The notes under the pieces were generated by a model. The model worked only from the letters and a program-made list of their open reading frames with translations. It was not told the origin of the DNA and did not search any database. Of a DNA stretch of 64,000 nt, positions 22,966 through 34,359 are shown piece by piece. The stretch's first letter is position 1. Every line of letters begins with the position of its first letter. This DNA is from Bryoerythrophyllum caledonicum (taxonomy: Eukaryota; Streptophyta; Bryopsida; Pottiales; Pottiaceae), in the NCBI GenBank assembly GCA_963971425.1, contig OZ020525.1, forward strand, positions 9,407,560 to 9,471,559, written 5' to 3'. The position numbers and the translations under genes are program-made.

Positions 22966-25900
22966 TTAATCATCTGAACTTGAGGATTCTTCATTGTGTT
23001 TCCGCTTTCGTTTTGATCGGCGAACATTTTGGGGAAGAGAAAGCCCGCGAAGCACCACCGTATTGTCACCAAGTACCTCATCGCAATCCTCATTGTCTGT
23101 ATCATCGCCCGATGATGAGAAGTTCTCCGTTGAATTTTCCAAGACTGGTGCCACGTACTCCTCAATCTCCGAGGCCAAGTTTCGTAATTGTAGCTCGGCT
23201 CCAGTAGTTGATGCGGCGTTCACAAGTCGTTTTACATGGATATTCTTCCTTTTGTCTGTTACTCCATCCATGTTTTTAGAGCGGTTGCTTTTGGCCCCCA
23301 ATGACTCTCTCCGAGGTTCCCCTTCGCCAAGGTCCCATGAAGAAAGGGAGAGTACCATTGTTCTCGCCCCTCCGTGTCCCTAAATGGCTGCTCATAGTAG
23401 AGGACCCAACCCTCGCGGAGGGAAGTTGTGGGGTTAGTATCGCGCGCTCCACACCACCATTTGGGCCAAGTGCGCTACGGTGGACGGGTGGCTGAACTAT
23501 TGTTGAAGATGTCTTTTTCTTTACACGTTAAAGAGTTTTTCCGATCGATGCGGTACTTTGAGCACGTGGCCGCCGAAACAAATCTTGGAGTGGCATGTCT
23601 TCCTCTGAGTCCGGTTCTATTGCTTGAGGCAAAACCAGAGAGCTTCTCACAACTTCAATGGACCCCGTGGTGGCCATTGGCTCATGGGATTTATTATCGT
23701 TTCCACCACTGCTCACTTCGTTTCCATCGTGAGGAAATGTATTCTGCGCTACAATGTCAATGCCATGACCGTCGAGATCAGGGTCATCGCCACTAGAAGG
23801 GCCTGAGGCGCTAGAGCCGTTTGAGTTGGGAGACTGATTCTCCGAGATGTTGTCATCTCCATCAAGATTGCCCCCCAATGCCGATCCATCTTCCTCTGCC
23901 CTAGCTTCTTGGGCACGGTCTTCACCCGATAATTCATCAAACACAAAAGGATCCACTGGGTCACCGTGGACGTTGTAAAAATGGTCATGTAGTGCATCTC
24001 CACTGTGCTCGTTGTTTGCAGAGTTGTCCCTACATGGGCTATGATCAGACACGGGGTTGTTGTCACCGGCAAGGTCTTCCCAATTGCCGCCCATCCAGTT
24101 GTAACCCTTATCATCCGACTCCAAGCCCTTGTCCTCTGTGTTTGAAGGAAGTCCCCCATCTGGATCAGACTCCTCCGAATGCACATTCTCCTCATACCAT
24201 CGAATCGGGTTTGGTCGAGCACGTTCTCGGAGCAATCGACTATTCGTGTAGATGTAAACCAAATCTTCTGCTTTCTGCACTCCCAAGCGATTTCGGCTCT
24301 TACTATGCACGAACGAATACATGCTCCAATTACACTCACATGACGAGGCCGAGCAGATTCGTGCTAGTATACGCTTCGCAATGATAGGCAATGATTGCCC
24401 GCCCATGCGGTTCCACCATTGGTGAGGCAAGAGGTTGTTGTTTTCAATTTCCCCAGCTTCCAATGGTGAATATGGACCTCGCAATTCTTCATACTCCGTG
24501 ATTTTGAGCAATACTGCCGAAAAAGACACTCCGAGTGGACCACAGAGCGTCATAACAACCTTGTTTAGGGCCCTTTTGGCCTCACCATTGTTTTGAATTT
24601 GCAAGTTATTGGCTAGATAAGGATTCAATAAAGCCCCTGCATAATGGATATCTGTTGTCATCATCTCCCAACGGGCAAGGAATGATCCTTCGAGGCGAGT
24701 TGCAATTCCGTCAGGCATGTTGAATGGCGCATTGCGCAGCTTGAACACGTGCTCTTTTAGCTTGTTCATGGTCACCCAAGCAATTTCCATTGCCGGAGTG
24801 TCACCATCAAAAGTTTGCAATGCCTTTAGTACTGGTGCCACTACAAATTCAAAATTAGTGCACCGATGCGAGAAAGTCTCGTCTAGAACGGTGGCTCGCA
24901 CCTGCGATGCCTTCGTATGGGCACGGTGCCCGTTTTGCCTATCGAAAAGAGAGGATACGTAGGATATCCATGTGGGGTTGTAGAACGAATATATGAAAAA
25001 GGGCATTTTTCTTTAAAAAAATAGCTTAAAGGGTTTGAAATAGTTCAAAAAGTAGATAGTTAGTGATAAAAGTTAAGAGAAACTTTAAAAATAAGTGAAA
25101 AACTTAAAATAGCTTAAAGGAAATAATGCTAGTATGAAAGGATTTAAGGAAAAGACTTAAAAGAATAGTCACACCTTTTAATTAGTTAAAAGGGTTTAAG
25201 CAAAACTTAAAGGGGTGGAAGGAAAAGGAAGAAACCTTTTAAGAAATAGTGTCTCTTCATAGTTTTAGCTTAAGTGGAGTAGGAATTCATTTTGAATTCA
25301 CCACATTGAAGAAGCAATTGTGAGTCCTAGCTTGGAGCTAGCAAATTCTTGCGATGGTTGTAGGAATTTTTAAGTTAATACATATTGTGTTGTGTAAATT
25401 TGTATTGATTCTAATTGATTATGTAACTTTGCACATGTGACTTGTGAAAGTGAGTCTTAATAATTAAGAAGTCAAACTTTAATTGATTGTAATATCCTAA
25501 ATGGATAAATAGTTTAAGAAGATTTAATGTTGCATTCATTGAACAAGTGACATTGAAAGAAAATAAAACATATTCAAAAAAATAAAAATATTTATGTCTA
25601 AGAATTCTTATAATAATAATTGAATTACCAAATAAGAGTTCTTATATTTAAAGTGCAATAATTAATCTTAAGGAATTAATTGCATTAAAGAGAGTAATGA
25701 TATTTTAGAAGAATGCATTTATTTCAATTTTAAGAGTAACGTATAGAGGATTAAATCAAAGGAATTAAATTTCATTCAAAGTGAATGTGTTAGAGTATAG
25801 AGCTCAAAAAGAATCATTCTTAAACTTCTAACAAGTGTGATTGTTTAAGTGTATGTGTTTGGATGTGAAATCCACTTGGAGTTTTAAAAGCTTAGCCGTG

Positions 25901-27600
25901 GACGTACGTGATTAAAGATGGAGTGAATTGCATGAAATAAGTTTTTCAATCATAAAGAAGAATTAAAAACGAACAAAGCAATGAGTTAAGCAATGGATAA
26001 ATTCCATTCGCCTAGCAAGGCATAGTTAGAGGTTTGGGCACACACACAAGAAAGACAAAAAGCAAGGCTCTTGTCACAATCACTCTTTTTCTTGGGGTAA
26101 CATAAAAATTCCCAATCCTTTAAGAGTGTAGATTGTTTAACCCATAAACCTTTAAAAGGATGCATTATAGCTTTAAGTTTATTATAGAAAACATCTTTAT
26201 GTGATAATTAGATCAAAATTACTTAAACATTAGACGCCAGACCATCCCGGGAAGAATTTAGAATCATATGGAAACTTGTGTGAGTCTTGGGTGTTTTGCG
26301 TGAGTGTAAATTTACGGTTTATAAGGCTCTCTCACAACCATCTCCAGGGCATTCTTCACTTTCAAGAGACGATGGATCATTATGTAATTGCATGCAAACC
26401 TTGTTGCTGCTGGCCACAACAGAGACAATTTTGGCGAAAATCAACGAAAAAGGGCTATGGGCACATGGTGGTTCCAGTTATACAATGCAATCTGTTTCGC
26501 CTTCTGGATGAGGTCTACAAATATATCTTCCTTCCCCCAGTCCTCAAGGAGGAGGTCCAAAATATGTGCACACCACCCTTGAGTATATATGTGCGGGTAC
26601 TCATCGTTGACCTTCTTCATTGCCCCCAACATGTTTGAAGCATTATCGGTGCACACTTGGACCACATTCAATTGTCCAACCTTACGGATAAAACTTTTCA
26701 ATTGGTCCCTTATATATGCCGTAGATTTCTTCATACTCGTGGTGTCTATAGACCCCAAGAAGATATCACCCATTGGACAAACAAGCATGATATTCATGAG
26801 AGGACAACGTGTAACATTGTCCCACCCGTCCGAGCATATTGTTGCCCCATACTTGGCAATATCTACGCCGGTCTTCTTGTCCACAAGGTCTTTCACTTTT
26901 TTTTTAGAGGCTCAATGTATGTCGTCCTCATGGCATTGTACGATGGCGGTGTATAATCGAAACCCGCCTTTGACGTTGCAAGGGTGGCCTTGATGAAAGC
27001 CGGATGTCTAATCACGTTGAATGCAACGTTTGCTTTATAAAAAAAATGTGCCCATAATTCGTCCAACACTTTTCGTTTTTCTATTTGGTAAGCCTCTGGA
27101 AAGCTCCGTTGTCGTACAAATCTTGGTGTTGATGATGTTGCTTGGCTTAGAGGATTTGTGGACTGCGTGTTCTCCTCATTTCGAGTTTCCAAGAAACTAC
27201 CTTGTTGGATGGATTGGCTAGAACAAGGTTCAGTGGAACATGTTGTTGGTGCGCTAGAAGGCCAACGATCTCCGCCTCGGTCATCCTAGTAGGAATAATA
27301 TTCCCGCATCTTTTAAACCGGGCCTTAACAGCTGTTGGGGCCTTAGTGCACGAAGTCTTCGTCCATTGTGGATACCCATAGTGTGACCTGCACCTCCCAC
27401 GTTTGTATGCAAACGAGTAATTGCACCAAACACATGTCACTTGATCCTTCTTGTTAAATGTGTACCATAGGGCCCACTCCTTCGTTTGAACCCTTGTTGA
27501 GACGACATTACAATAAAATTGGCGCGCAATGTTGCGCCAAAGAGAATCCGCCAAAAGTAATAGGAAATTAAGTGTGCATAGAAAATGTTGACCCAAAGGT
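22966..27600 (-). pseudogene. hAT transposase of the large element (BED, DUF659, dimerisation)
   Basis: In order: a BED-like zinc finger (VTCVWCNYSF..CRSHYGYPQW, about 27430-27350), a DUF659-type core with the first D in CSDGWDN and the second in VQVCTDNASN (26896-26600), WPAATRFACNYIMIHRLLKV (about 26400), an AT-rich interruption (25010-26270), FEFVVAPVLKALQTFDGDTP (about 24840), and the C-terminal dimerisation domain around SASSCECNWSMYSFVHSKSR (about 24330). An acidic tail with a basic KRKRKH near the end (22966) probably serves nuclear entry. Frame changes occur at about 27150 and at an A-run at about 26895; a stop stands near 26440. The A-run change could be a sequencing slip. The enzyme would excise and reinsert the element. 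Confidence 0.8.
25010..26270. other. AT-rich 1.26-kb segment inside the hAT transposase
   Basis: Strongly AT-rich, unlike the GC-balanced coding parts on both sides, without reading frames. It separates LLKVKNALEMVV from NPTWISYVSSL, which would be adjacent in related proteins. I found no good GT..AG pair at its edges and no clear target duplication, so intron or inserted element both remain possible. Confidence 0.5.
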
Positions 27601-28042
27601 CACTCACAAACTTGTAGATTCATGCAAGGAGCCCAATAAGGAGTTCCAGGACACGAAGCCAAGGATGTGAGGTGAGTCAAGCACATCGCATATGGTTCTT
27701 ATATAGTGCTGGAGCAGGAGCATCAGGGGTCGGGCGCGCACAAGGGGGGCCGGGCGCATACTCTATGTCGCCGGGCGCGTACGCTGTGGGTCGGGCGCGC
27801 ACAATGTTGGGGCATGCGCACTAATTCGACGGTATATTGAAACATTGCAACACTTAACATTTTAATATGTAAAACATCTCATAAAAATCCACTAAATATA
27901 CATGATGCCACTCAATTTACAAGGTTTTATTAAATATACAAAATATCGCTCAATATTAAATGGCAGTTACAAAATTGTAGAAAGCTCTTGTTCCAAAACG
28001 TTTCAACATTGCTCTATGTACATTTCTCGCACTTTTGTAGTT
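27601..28042. promoter_or_regulatory. Transposase upstream region with GC array 2
   Basis: Bases about 27727-27820 hold four to five GGGCCGGGCGCGTAC-type units just upstream of the minus-strand transposase start. The remainder is AT-rich and contains the 3' flank of the neighbouring gene. A promoter role of the array is inferred from its position only. Confidence 0.5.
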
Positions 28043-28969
28043 CTAGAATCCCTTAAAGCCAGTAAAAAATGAAAGAAGATTGTCTTTCTCCCGAACTTGT
28101 GCCTTCAAGTCTTGAATTTCTTCAAGACATTTTGCTACTTCATTATCCTTCTCATCGAGCTCTTCTCCTAGATCCTCAATTATGTTCAAGCTTTCATTTA
28201 GTCGCTTCACAACTCGAAGATAATCATCACGACTTACCCACTCATCCTCCGTAGACTTTTTTTTATTATCCACGCCCTCCTCAGGTACCGCATCCATCTT
28301 CGTGGCATCTCCGTCTTGTTGTGAAACCGACGGTTTAGGGTTCAAGCCTGATACGATGGACAATTCTTGTTGCCTACGCACAGACTGATGACATCCAGTA
28401 TCTGAGTTGTCAGATGAAGACGCAGACCACTCGATTTTTTGATTCGAAGGTTCAACTTCCATGGTTTTCCCGAGACCTTCTCCTGGAAACTTCCGCACAA
28501 ATGATAGTGTTAATCCAATGACTGGCGCCATCTTGGAGTGTGTTTGGATTATTATTGTCCTCCAATCAACCGGTACGCCAAGTACCACCTCCGCGTAAAC
28601 CATCCGTAAAATTGAAATATTTACCGAATTGCGGTGTACTTTCACCTCGTCATAAATGTGCTGGTACGCTTGGATGCAACGCTCCTTGAAGAACTCATTG
28701 GTGCAGTACCCCAAGTTGGCCCTATTAGTACGTCGCATTAGAGAATACCGCGAGTATGGCCAGAGGTGCCCCAAATGACACCATCCAATGTATTTTGCAC
28801 ATTGTGCAAATGTCCATGGAATTGGAACTGCCTCCCAACCAGAAAATGCCTTCATCTTCTCATCCATCAACATGTGAAGGCGCTTCTTCTGCTTTGAGCG
28901 TGCGTGACGAAAATCACGTTGTCGTTTTCCGTGGGGACTACTTGTGGTAGATGGTTGTCCAGAATCCAT
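28043..28969 (-). CDS. Accessory protein 1 of the large hAT, WCHL family
   Basis: Function not recognised. 308 residues from ATG at 28969; an upstream in-frame start at 29083 would add a hydrophobic stretch absent from the paralogs, so I prefer 28969. Features: basic segment 14-34 (KRQRDFRHARSKQKKR), conserved core about 59-140 (YIGWCHLGHLWP, YCTNEFFKERCIQAYQHIY, ILRMVYAEVVLGVPVDWR), acidic serine run 181-193 (WSASSSDNSDTGC), and C-terminal coiled coil about 245-297 rich in E, K and L. The intact frame beside a decayed transposase is notable. The two paralogs share core, acidic run and coiled coil. Basic plus acidic segments hint at nuclear work with DNA or chromatin, but this is a guess. Confidence 0.7.
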   Translation of the reverse strand: MDSGQPSTTSSPHGKRQRDFRHARSKQKKRLHMLMDEKMKAFSGWEAVPIPWTFAQCAKYIGWCHLGHLWPYSRYSLMRRTNRANLGYCTNEFFKERCIQAYQHIYDEVKVHRNSVNISILRMVYAEVVLGVPVDWRTIIIQTHSKMAPVIGLTLSFVRKFPGEGLGKTMEVEPSNQKIEWSASSSDNSDTGCHQSVRRQQELSIVSGLNPKPSVSQQDGDATKMDAVPEEGVDNKKKSTEDEWVSRDDYLRVVKRLNESLNIIEDLGEELDEKDNEVAKCLEEIQDLKAQVREKDNLLSFFTGFKGF

Positions 28970-29139
28970 GGTAACAAGGTGGAGGAATACGAAGCTGGCG
29001 AAATACAAAGGTGTCAATAGACACCGTAAAAAACTTCCCAAAAGTGCCAAGCAAGAAGCCGCCACGTGGTAGTTGCAGGCCAAAGCGCCTAGGAAGTGGG
29101 GTCCGTAACTTTGAAATCTAATATTTATAGTAAATTAGT

Positions 29140-29245
29140 GACCTATGGCGGGCGCATACGACCAAGAGGTGCGCGTGCGTGAGAGGGCTGGGCGTGTGTG
29201 CGAGAGGGCTGCGCGCGTACGCCGGAGGGCTGAGCACGTAAGCGA
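29140..29245 (+). repeat. GC-rich array 3, upstream of accessory gene 1
   Basis: Diverged units (GGCGGGCGCATACGACC, GGGCTGGGCGTGTGTGCGAG, GGGCTGCGCGCGTACGCC) stand directly 5' of the accessory gene starting at 28969. Confidence 0.7.
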
Positions 29246-29255
29246 AAGGGGTGTG

Positions 29256-29480
29256 CCTTGAACTTGTGCCTTGAACTTGACATACAATACTCATACTTAC
29301 TTATAACCTTGTGCCTTGAACTTGACATACAATACTTATACTTACTTATAACCAATGACCTTGAACTTATACTTACTTATACAATACTTATACTTATACA
29401 TACAATACTTAATATTTATACTTACTTATACAATACTTATACTTACTTAGGCACACAATACTTATACTTACTTAATGATT
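29256..29480 (+). repeat. AT-rich minisatellite (ACTTATACTTACTTATACAATA type)
   Basis: Imperfect tandem copies of CTTGTGCCTTGAACTTGACA and of TACAATACTTATACTTACTT. No gene. Confidence 0.85.
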
Positions 29481-30168
29481 TTTTGGGGAGAGTTAGTACC
29501 TTCAATTAGCATGGGAAATTGGGAAATGATTTGTATGGCAAACTTATACTCATATTAAGATATAATATGAATAATTTGTATGGTAGAATGCCATCTCTTA
29601 TCATTTGGAAGGCCGTTGCAATTAGTTACATATAATTCAACCAAGAATAATAATGTTGCATTGATATTGGGGATTTTGTTACATCCCAAATCATTTATTA
29701 TGCAAGAAAGTAACATGATTTTTATTGTTTAGTCTTATGATTTACATGTTTGAGACAAAAATTTAAGTTTTATTCTTCAACACATGATATAAATTCCACT
29801 ACAAAAAAATTCTTGATGATACTATAGACTATTGTAGTCGGTTATCAAATATTAGACAAAAGCGAATTTAATTTATTAACTGGGGTGCATGAAGTTGTAC
29901 AATCATGGAAGATCATAACACATTCATCAAATATATAATTTAAACGTATATAAGACTGTATAGAACATTCACTTTATTACATTGTACAAATTAAAAAACA
30001 TGCTGAACCATACAAACTTGATTAACGTCAGAGATAAACAATATTGTATCGAACTAAAGCCATTTACAAATGAAGTGAAATTTACAAAATTCACAAGGTC
30101 TATGATTTCAAAATGTTACAAAATTGCCCGTTTATCATTCATGGCACTACTTCCATTGCTATCAAATT
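29481..30168. other. AT-rich spacer in the hAT
   Basis: No gene recognised. It contains the 3' flank of accessory gene 2. Confidence 0.45.
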
Positions 30169-30928
30169 CTACGACTTTAAAGTAAACACCAACTTCGCGT
30201 ATTCCTGGATTTGATTGTCCTTTTCTTGGAGTACAGCGCGTAATTTTTGAAATTCTTCTTTGTTGCGGTTGGCTTCTTCTACCAGATTCTTATTTTCCTG
30301 TAAACTCTGCTGATATTTAGCAAGAAATTGAAGATGAGCCTCTCGTCCAATTGGAACATCATCAGAAGACTCTAGGTTTTCATTGATGTTCTCATATGCA
30401 ACCGTGTCCATCTTAGTTGGATCTTCTTCCTTGCCAAAATCTTCTCCAATTCTCGGTGTTTCTTGGAGGGCAGAATCTAGCCAATGGCATTTAATAAAGC
30501 CTGCAATCTCCTTGCGAATAGTTGAGTCACACCCAGTATCCGAGTCGTCACTGGAAGTGTCAGACCACACGACTTCCTCGTTTGGAACTTCAACCACCTT
30601 GGCTTTTTTTCCTAGAGCTTCGCCCGGAAACTTGCGCTCTATTGGTAGTGTCGCCGTAGATACTGGTGTCATCTTGGAGTTTGGTTGTATTTCCATCGTC
30701 CTCCAATCGACTACTACTCCGAGTATAATCTTAGCATACACCATACGTAAAATGGATAGATTCACCTCGTTCCGGTGAACCTTTGCCGTGTTGTAGATGT
30801 GCTGGTACACTTGGATGCACCGTTCTTTGAATACTTCATAGGTGCAGTAATTTAAATTACCCTTGTCGTATTTCCGAAGTTGCGAACACCGCGAATGCGG
30901 CCACATTCGTCCCAAATGACACCAGGCA
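30169..30928 (-). CDS. Accessory protein 2 of the large hAT, WCHL family
   Basis: Function not recognised. It matches accessory protein 1 from the core onwards: KYIAWCHLGRMWPHSR, YCTYEVFKERCIQVYQHIY, SILRMVYAKIILGVVVDWR, then WSDTSSDDSDTGC and a C-terminal coiled coil rich in Q, E, N and K. The N-terminal basic segment of the paralog is missing. Upstream of the core the open frame runs directly into GC array 4 (30945-31140) and would encode arginine/alanine-rich repeats up to a possible start near 31140. So the true start is unknown: either the repeat has replaced the first exon or the gene begins elsewhere. The coordinates cover only the part supported by homology. Confidence 0.6.
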
Positions 30929-30939
30929 ATGTACTTTCC

Positions 30940-31140
30940 GAATGGGGCCGGGCGCGTGCGCTGTGAGGTCGGGCGCGTGCGAATGGGGGCCGAGCGCGCG
31001 CGAATGGGAGCCAGGCGCGCACGAACAGTGGCACTGCGTGCCCAAATGGGGACCCAGCGCGTGCGCGCTGAGGCCGTGCGCGCGCGAACTGTGGCCGGGC
31101 GCGTGCGCTGTGGGGCCAGGCGTGCGCGAACAGGGACCAT
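30940..31140 (+). repeat. GC-rich array 4, at the 5' side of accessory gene 2
   Basis: About nine units of GGGCCGGGCGCGTGCG type in tandem, abutting the conserved core of accessory gene 2. Confidence 0.85.
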
Positions 31141-31338
31141 GGAAAGTTCTGTTCTTGCAAATTGGATTATCTTAAATGTTACAAACTAATTTCAAAGTTT
31201 CAAAGGAGATGCAAGAAATGGGTCAATGCTTTAAGATGTTCTTATATTTATATTGCACATGCAAATTTTTGCAACATACAAAATGGTTACAAATGCTACG
31301 CTTTCATCTTGCATTCTATTTGCCTATACTCCACTTCA

Positions 31339-33779
31339 TCACGCATCAGCTCCACTTGGTTCACCACTTCTTGAGGCCCCATCATCCTGCAATTTAGGAG
31401 TCGCTCGCGTCCTCCGGTGAGGCCCATCCGCGTTTACCAGAGCACGTAACATTTCGGAGTTCCGAAGTGCTTTGAGAGTCTTCATAGTCGCCGAACTATG
31501 TTCCTCAAGAAGGAAATCAATAGCTTCCTCCTTCCAAGTTTCCTTCCATTGGAATTCTTCCCATTGCAATGGATTGCGAAGGTCAAGATCAGTGGCCTCT
31601 CCCAATTCTGACACCACACGTCCTTGGTGATTCCACAGTTTCCCATCTGGACATCGTCCGAATTGAAATAGCTTCCGCCTAGCATCCCAATATCCGCCCA
31701 TGACTTGGTAGAAGAAGTTTCGTTTACCAACATGGTCCGCGGTGGTTCCCGATATGAGCTTGTTGGCCACTCGTACAATTTCTTGGTGGTCATTTTTCCA
31801 ACCAAATTGCGTGCTTACAGCCTTACACTAGACTTATGTAGTTGGTGGCACTGCGCACGCCAATTCTACACCAAATCTTCTCCCCACTTTTGAGCATAGG
31901 CATCCCCAGGCGCATTCTCCGGGTTCAGCTCCCAACTAGGTGGCATGTAGGCGGTGAGGCCAAACACTTCATACAAGCGCTTATGAAATGGTGCTCTACA
32001 CTTTGCGCAAAACCTACGTGTCAAGATACCACCTAGCAGACACATCGGATGGTATAAACACCGACACGTGCCAAGAGCATATGCACCTTCTGGCCCGAAA
32101 GGATTTAAACAAACCGGGCAAGCATCTTCATTTTGTGTGAAGCTTGCTGGTGTTGGCCATAATTTGCGTGGTGCCACGTTTGCGCTTGGTTGAAGGGCAT
32201 GAGAAGACATAGCCTCTGCGTGGTCCCACTCCAACTTTGCCCAGTCAATAGATTTACCATCTGGCAATAGAGGCAATTCAGTTGGAAACATCTCGTCGAT
32301 GTGAGCCCAAGTTGTGAGTCCAAAGTCACGGCGCGTATTATTCGTCAAATATTCGTTGTCGATCTTCTGGACCTCTATTGCCATTTGCCTCGCACGGTCA
32401 ACATTCAAGATGCATGCCACCTTCCATTGATAGTATTGCTCGCTAACCGATCTAATCATTTTTCGAAGGATGTCGTTTGCAGTGCGAAGCTGAACAAGCT
32501 TCGTGCTTGGATTAGCTGGGGAAAATGATAGAGAATCCTCGGTGCCGATGGCATCTACAAATGGCTGCGCTGCTACAGTCGGCGGCGGTAGAAAAACCAA
32601 CAGACGACTAGCGAAGCGCTGACGTGGTGGTCTTGTCGGGGTCTCTAGCAAGCAGTTAGTAATGTTGCCAATAACATTGTCGATCATTGTCTCGTCCACA
32701 CCTCGAGCAACTCCGCCAATATTAGCCTGGCTGGCAACACGTTCTCAACGCAACTCTTCTATCTCGGCTGCTTGCTTGGTGATAATATCACCCTCTTCAC
32801 TGGATTGCAGCTTGAGGTTTTCATCTCTTCTTGGAGACGTTGAATCATCTCATCCTTCAAGCTGATAGTGTCCAATAACTCATGGTGAGCATCGACGGTC
32901 GTACTTCCGGACCCTGATGCTACATGCCTGGTGTTGGAAGTGGTGACTACGACATCCATCATTGGCATTTCATCCATAACATGGATGGGTTCTTCATCTC
33001 CAACACCCTCAAGCCTCGCGGCGGGTTCATCATCGCCAACAAGATTTACGATTGGTAAATCTATTTGGCCACCTCCTTGAACCAGTAGACGTCCTACTTG
33101 ATAGAGCTTCACTTGTTGGCACTTTTTTCGTGACGCACACGCCACTAGAGAAGTTGATGAACGCCGACCTACACGTCCATCAAGTCCGAATCCGGTGATG
33201 AATCTGACTCTACAGGAGCTATTTCTTCCTGGGCCATCCGTTTTTTGTGGCCCTAGTGCCACAAAATGAAACCTAGGATGTTGTTCCCTAGGCACATTGG
33301 CATGCATCCACACCCTCGGCATTTTTGGAGTTTCCGCACATTCCTCCAATTCACTCGCTTATTGAGAACGACCTCGCCATATACCATGCGAGCGAGATAG
33401 AGGGGACAATCATTGCGGGGCATGAATTCGAGCTCGTATAAGTATAGGTGAACTTGGAGGGCACGAGCTCGAAACGCCTCATTGATGCAATACTTCAAAT
33501 TTGCCCTGTTTGCCGCGACGATTTATTAAATGGCGATGTGGAGGAAACATCTTCGACAGATGGCACCACTCGATGTAATCCTCGCAAGTGACAGACGACC
33601 ATGGCGATGGCTCATCTTGCCAAACCCACGAATGCAATCTTCGCTGGATTGTTGAACACGTGCATCCGCTTCTTCTGGAATTTCCCGTGCCTCGCCCTAT
33701 CACTGTCTTTCTCCCTCTTCCTTTGCGCGGTGGACATTGGTGGTTGTTGTTGGGCATCCGGCTCACTCTCACTCTCCAT
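31339..33779 (-). pseudogene. Accessory gene 3 of the large hAT, WCHL core plus RING-like domain, frame broken
   Basis: The likely start is the ATG at 33779, giving a basic N-terminus (KREKDSDRARHGKFQKKR) like accessory protein 1. Then DYIEWCHLSKMFPP, YCINEAFRARALQVHLYLYE and ARMVYGEVVLNKRVNWR. Then GC-balanced linker and a coiled coil (LLDTISLKDEMIQRLQEEM, about 32840). Then an extension absent from the two paralogs: a RING-like zinc domain CPVCLNPF..CRCLYHPMCL..CAKC (about 32115-31990), then GKRNFFYQVMGGYWDARRKL and a C-terminus at 31339. RING domains usually recruit ubiquitin-conjugating enzymes. Frame changes are needed near 33640, 33490-33350 and 31870, and a stop stands near 32752, so this copy is probably dead or partly mis-sequenced (a gap lies 57 bases upstream of the start). 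Confidence 0.55.
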
Positions 33780-33835
33780 AGCCAAACACTGTAAAAAAAT
33801 CTACCAAAATGTTCGTTAACTACGCTAAGCTCTAT

Positions 33836-34035
33836 NNNNNNNNNNNNNNNNNNNNNNNNNNNNNNNNNNNNNNNNNNNNNNNNNNNNNNNNNNNNNNNNN
33901 NNNNNNNNNNNNNNNNNNNNNNNNNNNNNNNNNNNNNNNNNNNNNNNNNNNNNNNNNNNNNNNNNNNNNNNNNNNNNNNNNNNNNNNNNNNNNNNNNNNN
34001 NNNNNNNNNNNNNNNNNNNNNNNNNNNNNNNNNNN
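33836..34035. other. Assembly gap (200 N)
   Basis: Exactly 200 unknown bases, directly beside a GC-rich array; the true length is probably not known. It sits upstream of accessory gene 3. Confidence 0.98.
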
Positions 34036-34275
34036 CGCGTGCGGTCCTCCCTACACGTGCCCGGCCACTCACGGTACGCGCCCGGTCCACCCTTGTACGC
34101 ACCCGGCCCAACATGATACGCGTCCGGTCCTCCCCTGTATGTGCCCGACCCCTTCAGTGCGCGCCCGGCCCATCTCCGCACGCGCCTGGCCCCTTCAGTA
34201 TGCGCCCGGCCCATCTCCGTACGCGCCCGCCCCCTTCACGCGCCCGCCCTCCTGTCTGCACGCGCTCGATCCTGT
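34036..34275 (+). repeat. GC-rich array 5, upstream of accessory gene 3
   Basis: About ten units of the same family, here in the opposite orientation (GTGCGCGCCCGGCCC type). It continues into the gap. Confidence 0.85.
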
Positions 34276-34359
34276 TGACGACGTGTCAGTCACGTAGTCG
34301 CCTTCGTGGCAGTGGGTAAATTGATTTACCTCGAGTCATGGTCAAACTAGGGTTGACCC

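Noticed and set aside
29256-29480. CRISPR-like regularly spaced repeats
   Set aside because: These are simple AT-rich tandem repeats without spacers, in a eukaryotic transposon.
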